A DNA stretch of 9,122 nucleotides, taken from NCBI GenBank assembly GCA_030637965.1, contig DAOWFO010000068.1, positions 1-9,122 on the forward strand. Reading direction: 5' to 3'. The notes below the pieces were generated by a model. That model had not been told where the DNA came from, made no database searches, and was given only the letters and a program-made list of their open reading frames with translations. Source of the stretch: Thermoplasmata archaeon. GTDB lineage: Archaea > Thermoplasmatota > E2 > DHVEG-1. The translations under genes were made by a program, and so were the position numbers. Position 1 is the first letter of the stretch; each line of letters opens with the position of its first letter. Of the stretch, positions 5,399-9,122 are shown piece by piece.

Positions 5399-7060
5399 AT
5401 GACAAAAATTGTTGAATGTGTACCTAACTTTAGTGAAGGAAGAGACAAAAAAATAATCAATGCAATATCTGGTGCAATAAAAGCCGTTGACGGTGTAAAA
5501 TTACTAAATGTAGATCCTGGCTCGGATTTTAATAGAACAGTTTATACTTTTGTTGGAGAACCTAATGCAGTCCTCGAGGCTGCCCTCATGTCCGCCAAGG
5601 TCGGTTTAACCTTAATCGATATGACAAAACATAAAGGCGAACATGCTAGAATGGGGGCATTGGATGTAATGCCATTTATTCCAATTAGAGATGTAACAGA
5701 TGATGATTGTATCGATCTCTCAAAAAAATTTGGAGAAAGAATGGCAAAAGAACTTGGAGTCCCGATATTTTTATACGCAAAATCTGCAACTAAACCAGAA
5801 AGGGAGAAACTCCCTAATATTAGAAAAGGAGAATATGAATCACTTGAAGAAAAATTCAAATATCCCTTTTTTATACCAGATTTTGGAAAAGCGGAATTTG
5901 TTCCAAAAAGTGGAGCAACAGCCACCGGCTGTAGAGACATTCTTTTAGCTTATAACATTAATCTAAATACAAATAACAAAAAAATTGCATCAGAGATTTC
6001 TGGAAATATTCGCACAAGTGGAAAAATAAAAAAAGATCAAAAAGGAAGGAAGATAATTGGAAATGACGGTAAACCTGAGAGAATTTTAGGGAAATTTAAA
6101 GGTGTCCAAGCAGGTGGAATGATGTATGATGAAAACATCGCTCAGGTTTCTATGAATCTTCTAAATTATAGGAAAGTTAATATCCATCATGTTTTTGAAG
6201 AGGTGAAAAAAGAAGCGAAAAAATTTGGGATTAAGGTAACAGGTAGTGAGATTGTAGGTTTATTGCCTAAGGAATCATTAGTATTAGCAGGAAAATTCTA
6301 TTCAAAAAAGAAAGAATTGAACATTTTAGATGAAGATAAACTTGCCTCAATAGCCATAGATGAATTAGGTTTGTCTGATCTCTATCAATTTATCCCCGAA
6401 GAAAAAGTTATTGAATATATGGTTGAAGAAACTGGACCACTAGTATCTTTAAACGTAAAAGAATTTCTTTCCGAACTTGCGTCATCTTCACCTGCACCAG
6501 GTGGGGGAAGTGTTGCAGCACTAACAGGAGCCCTTGGTTCAGCATTAGATTCCATGGTATGTAATCTTACTATTGGAAAAAATAAATACAATAATGTTAA
6601 AGATGAACTTAAAATTGCCCTCGAAAAAAGTGAAAAATTAAGAAGGACACTTACAAAGCTTATCGATAGAGATACTGAAGCATTTAATGACGTCATTAAG
6701 GCATTTAAAATGCCAAAGGAAAATGAAGAAGAAAAAACAATGAGAAATATTGCAATTCAAAGAGGCTATAAAACTGCAACAAAGGTCCCCCTTGAAACAG
6801 CAAAAACTGGTGAAAAAATACTTGATATTACATTGATTGTTGCTAAAAAAGGAAATAAAAATTCAATAACTGATGCAGCAGTTTCCGCTCTTATGGGGAA
6901 GGTATGTGTTCAATCGGCAATCCTTAATGTAAAAATTAATCTGTCCTCAATAGAAGATAAAAAATTTATAGATAAAATATCTTTAGAAATAGATAAGTTA
7001 GAAAAGAATGTTATAAATAAAACCGATAAAATAATTGAGATAGTAAATAGTAAAATATAG
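5399..7060 (+). CDS. ftcD: Fused glutamate formimidoyltransferase / formimidoyl-THF cyclodeaminase (553 aa)
   Basis: This bifunctional cytosolic enzyme transfers the formimino group of formiminoglutamate to THF, releasing glutamate, then removes ammonia to give 5,10-methenyl-THF. The transferase N-subdomain (about 1-180) opens with 'IVECVPNFSEGRD' and has 'KGEHARMGALD' (79-89), whose H82 matches the catalytic His of the mammalian enzyme. The second subdomain (about 181-300) has 'IAQVSMNL' (247-254) and 'VTGSEIVGL' (280-288). The cyclodeaminase domain runs from about 352 and includes SPAPGGGS (364-371), RDTEAF (424-429) and 'GNKNSITDAAV' (485-495). Size and domain order match mammalian FTCD (about 540 aa), and no stop or frameshift breaks the fusion. 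The start is fixed by a Shine-Dalgarno site 5 nt upstream. It is divergent from hutI and 71 bp ahead of fhs. The cyclodeaminase domain is homologous to FchA-type methenyl-THF cyclohydrolases, so activity on methenyl-THF cannot be excluded. Confidence 0.95.
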   Translation: MTKIVECVPNFSEGRDKKIINAISGAIKAVDGVKLLNVDPGSDFNRTVYTFVGEPNAVLEAALMSAKVGLTLIDMTKHKGEHARMGALDVMPFIPIRDVTDDDCIDLSKKFGERMAKELGVPIFLYAKSATKPEREKLPNIRKGEYESLEEKFKYPFFIPDFGKAEFVPKSGATATGCRDILLAYNINLNTNNKKIASEISGNIRTSGKIKKDQKGRKIIGNDGKPERILGKFKGVQAGGMMYDENIAQVSMNLLNYRKVNIHHVFEEVKKEAKKFGIKVTGSEIVGLLPKESLVLAGKFYSKKKELNILDEDKLASIAIDELGLSDLYQFIPEEKVIEYMVEETGPLVSLNVKEFLSELASSSPAPGGGSVAALTGALGSALDSMVCNLTIGKNKYNNVKDELKIALEKSEKLRRTLTKLIDRDTEAFNDVIKAFKMPKENEEEKTMRNIAIQRGYKTATKVPLETAKTGEKILDITLIVAKKGNKNSITDAAVSALMGKVCVQSAILNVKINLSSIEDKKFIDKISLEIDKLEKNVINKTDKIIEIVNSKI

Positions 7061-7085
7061 CCAATATAATCATGAAATATTTTAT

Positions 7086-7126
7086 CAGATAGTAAACTTA
7101 TAATACCTATTGGTTACATTCATCTG
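7086..7126 (+). promoter_or_regulatory. fhs promoter: TATA-like box flanked by imperfect inverted repeat
   Basis: CTTATAATA (7097-7105) is centred about 31 bp before the fhs ATG, predicting a start near 7126 and a leader of a few bases. No Shine-Dalgarno motif follows. The box is flanked by CAGAT with GTAA (7086-7095) on the left and GTTAC with ATCTG (7113-7126) on the right. These form an imperfect inverted repeat with unequal spacers, which could be a repressor site or chance. The box suggests that fhs can be transcribed separately from ftcD. Confidence 0.4.
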
Positions 7127-7131
7127 AGAAT

Positions 7132-8781
7132 ATGAAATCAGATATTGAGATTGCAAGGTCAGCAAATATTCAGAATATTTTTAATATTGCTGAAAAAATT
7201 GGCATACAAAAAGACGAAATTATTCCATGTGGAGATTATAAGGCAAAGATATCCCTAGAAATTTTTAAAAGAATTAAAGACAATAAAAAAGGAAAGTTAA
7301 TTCTTGTAACAACAATAAATCCTACTCCGGAGGGAGAAGGAAAAACTACGGTTACAATTGGTCTTGCTCAAGCCCTTGCAAAACTTGGGAAGAAAACCAT
7401 GCTTAGTATAAGAGAACCTTCCCTTGGTCCCATAATGGGAATGAAAGGAGGTGCAACGGGTGGAGGTTATTCTCAAGTACTTCCAATGGAAGACATCAAC
7501 CTTCATTTTACTGGCGACATGCATGCAATAACAAGTGCCCATAACCTACTTGCAAGTCTTCTTGATAACCATATACATCACGGAGATACTTTTCATATTG
7601 ATCAGAGGTATATCGTTTGGCCTCGCGTACTTGATATTAGTGATCGTTCATTAAGAAACGTAGTCGTTGGATTGGGCGGTCCCAAAGATGGTGTCCCTCA
7701 TGGTGATTCATTTGCTATTACACCAGCTTCCGAAATTATGGCAATCTTATGCCTTTCAAAAAATTTAAATGATTTAAAAGAAAGACTCAGCAAAATCATT
7801 GTAGCCTACACATATGATAATAAACCAATTACTGCAAAAGATCTAAATGCTGTAGGTGCAATGGCAGTTCTTTTAAAAGATGCGATAAAACCTAATCTTG
7901 TTCAAACAATTGAATGTGTTCCTGCACTGGTTCATGGCGGACCTTTTGCAAATATTGCACATGGAACAAGCAGCCTCATTGCTATTAATATGGGTTTAAA
8001 ACTTGCCGATTATTTTGTCATAGAAGCAGGTTTTGGCTCAGAACTTGGTGCTGAAAAATTCTTTGATATTGTATGTAGAGTAGGTGAATTGAAACCAGAT
8101 GTGGCAGTAATGGTTGTAAGTTTAAAAGCCCTCAAACGAAATGGATACGGAAGCGATCTTGAAGCCGTTAAAACAGGCCTTTCTAATCTTGAGAAGCATC
8201 TTGAAAACATATCATTTTTTGGCGTTCCAGTGATAGTTGGTATAAATCATTATGAAGAGGATAAAGACGAGGAAATTGAGATTGTGGAAAATTACTGTAA
8301 ATCAAAGGCCATTCCTGTAGCAGTTTTAGATGTTTGGGAGCAGGGCGGAGAAGGTGGTATTGAATTAGCTGGGAAACTGATAAATTTAATTCATAACGAA
8401 AAATCAAACTTTCATTATTTGTATGATAATAACATATCTATTAAAGAAAAGATAGACACCATTGCAAAGAAAATTTACGGCGCAGAGCGAGTTGTATATT
8501 CAGTTGAAGCAGAAAGGGATATTGAACTCTGCAAAAGACAAGGTCTTGACAATTTACCTATTTGTGTGGCAAAAACACAATATTCACTTTCAGATGATTC
8601 AGGAATTCTTGGCAGACCCAAAGGTTTTAAGATAACCGTAAGAAAGATAAAATTTTCAGCAGGTGCAGGATTTTTGGTTCCTATGACTGGTAAGATTACT
8701 ACAATGCCTGGCTTACCACCAAAGCCAACATCTGAAAAAATTAATATTGATAGTAAAGGAAATATTTTTGGATTACATTAA
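7132..8781 (+). CDS. fhs: Formate-tetrahydrofolate ligase (549 aa)
   Basis: It catalyses ATP + formate + THF to 10-formyl-THF + ADP + phosphate, reversibly; in amino-acid and purine fermenters the reverse reaction makes ATP. Diagnostic stretches: P-loop PTPEGEGKTT (64-73); REPSLGP (94-100); the glycine-rich GGATGGGYSQVLPMEDINLHFTGD region (106-129); 'AITSAHNLL' (132-140); 'LGGPKDGVP' (181-189); 'DVWEQGGEGG' (400-409); 'VAKTQYSLSDD' (479-489); and 'TTMPGLPPKPT' near the end (523-533). Length is only slightly under the usual 555-560, so it is complete. The second family signature usually reads like 'VATIRALKxHGG'; here residues 328-340 read VVSLKALKRNGYG, a noticeable change. The ATG at 7132 is the first in frame and fits the TATA-like box 31 bp upstream. 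It follows ftcD after 71 bp on the same strand, and its substrate follows from FtcD's product after one hydrolysis. Confidence 0.96.
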   Translation: MKSDIEIARSANIQNIFNIAEKIGIQKDEIIPCGDYKAKISLEIFKRIKDNKKGKLILVTTINPTPEGEGKTTVTIGLAQALAKLGKKTMLSIREPSLGPIMGMKGGATGGGYSQVLPMEDINLHFTGDMHAITSAHNLLASLLDNHIHHGDTFHIDQRYIVWPRVLDISDRSLRNVVVGLGGPKDGVPHGDSFAITPASEIMAILCLSKNLNDLKERLSKIIVAYTYDNKPITAKDLNAVGAMAVLLKDAIKPNLVQTIECVPALVHGGPFANIAHGTSSLIAINMGLKLADYFVIEAGFGSELGAEKFFDIVCRVGELKPDVAVMVVSLKALKRNGYGSDLEAVKTGLSNLEKHLENISFFGVPVIVGINHYEEDKDEEIEIVENYCKSKAIPVAVLDVWEQGGEGGIELAGKLINLIHNEKSNFHYLYDNNISIKEKIDTIAKKIYGAERVVYSVEAERDIELCKRQGLDNLPICVAKTQYSLSDDSGILGRPKGFKITVRKIKFSAGAGFLVPMTGKITTMPGLPPKPTSEKINIDSKGNIFGLH

Positions 8782-9122
8782 TGTGAATGTATAATATTTA
8801 ATTGATCAACCAAAAAAAGGTTAACTGATATCTCAATAAAGAGTTATAACCTCTTATATGAATTTGAAAGAATGAAAGCAGGAGAAGGTATTAAATAGAT
8901 AAAAATTGAAAAAAACTAATCCTAAAAATTTACTCTAAACCAAACTCCGCAATAATAAAACATAAAGATATTCATTTATTAATACAATGTATTATAATAC
9001 GTCAATCGACTATATTTTATGGAGTTTTTAACTTACATGATATTGAAATATTCAAATTTTTCATGTCAATTAGTTATTTAATAAAAAAACAAGAATTTAT
9101 ACAATTTTTGACCTCCATCAAA
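8782..9122. other. 341-bp AT-rich right end without a recognisable gene
   Basis: No frame of useful length with a start codon is present. Visible elements are a weak hairpin AAGAG/CTCTT (8839-8843 with 8851-8855), possibly part of the fhs 3' end; a perfect 12-bp palindrome GTATTATAATAC (8989-9000); and an A7 run (9083-9090 area). The A7 run is a T-run on the minus strand and could terminate a leftward gene entering from the right. The last 40-50 bases stay open in two minus-strand frames, too little to call a gene. No tRNA-like or GC-rich structured RNA is seen. Confidence 0.5.
8839..8855 (+). terminator. Weak hairpin downstream of fhs
   Basis: AAGAG and CTCTT form a 5-bp stem around a 7-nt loop, 57 bp after the fhs stop. 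There is no T-run right after it, so it is a poor terminator candidate and may be chance. Confidence 0.2.

Noticed and set aside
5542..5940. Minus-strand 132-codon frame inside ftcD
   Set aside because: It lies wholly within the conserved formimidoyltransferase domain in antisense, with a composition typical of shadow frames.
8989..9000. Perfect 12-bp palindrome GTATTATAATAC as a possible operator
   Set aside because: Only two of its twelve positions are G or C, it lies in very AT-rich DNA, and no gene start is nearby, so chance is the better explanation.
9072..9122. Possible end of a leftward gene entering from the right edge
   Set aside because: Two minus-strand frames stay open for about 14-16 codons to the window edge and a T-run lies close by, but this is too short to support a gene.

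Overview
The window looks like an AT-rich archaeal chromosome segment, most likely from the Thermoplasmata side of the Euryarchaeota. The main evidence is a full-length ABCE1/Rli1 ribosome-recycling ATPase, which only archaea and eukaryotes have. TATA-like boxes lie about 20-35 bp ahead of several start codons, with little or no leader, while two other genes carry clear Shine-Dalgarno sites. Histidine-degradation genes sit beside tetrahydrofolate (THF) enzymes, a combination I recall from Thermoplasma and Picrophilus. The exact lineage is inference; a Marine Benthic Group D-like organism would fit.

Layout. Positions 1-1029 hold the 3' end of a large secreted or surface protein made of Ig-like beta domains; its start is off the left edge. 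A convergent 67-codon gene (1068-1271, minus) follows, with an excellent ribosome binding site but no recognised family. ABCE1 (1414-3186, plus) stands alone. A 316-bp AT-rich gap without genes leads to an unrecognised membrane protein (3503-4099, plus) with a two-helix hairpin and two 57-residue tandem repeats. Next come imidazolonepropionase hutI (4118-5341, minus), a divergent fused glutamate formimidoyltransferase/cyclodeaminase ftcD (5399-7060, plus), and formate-THF ligase fhs (7132-8781, plus). The last 341 bp show no gene.

How the genes work together. HutI opens the imidazolone ring to give formiminoglutamate. The first half of FtcD moves the formimino group to THF, releasing glutamate, and its second half deaminates the product to 5,10-methenyl-THF. 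After hydrolysis to 10-formyl-THF, Fhs running in reverse can release formate and make ATP. The cluster therefore reads as the lower half of a histidine fermentation route with one substrate-level phosphorylation. Histidase (hutH), urocanase (hutU) and a separate cyclohydrolase are not in the window. ABCE1, the surface protein, the small gene and the repeat membrane protein have no visible link to this pathway.

The clearest undescribed items are the tandem-repeat membrane protein and the small minus-strand gene. I see no CRISPR array, mobile element, tRNA or rRNA.
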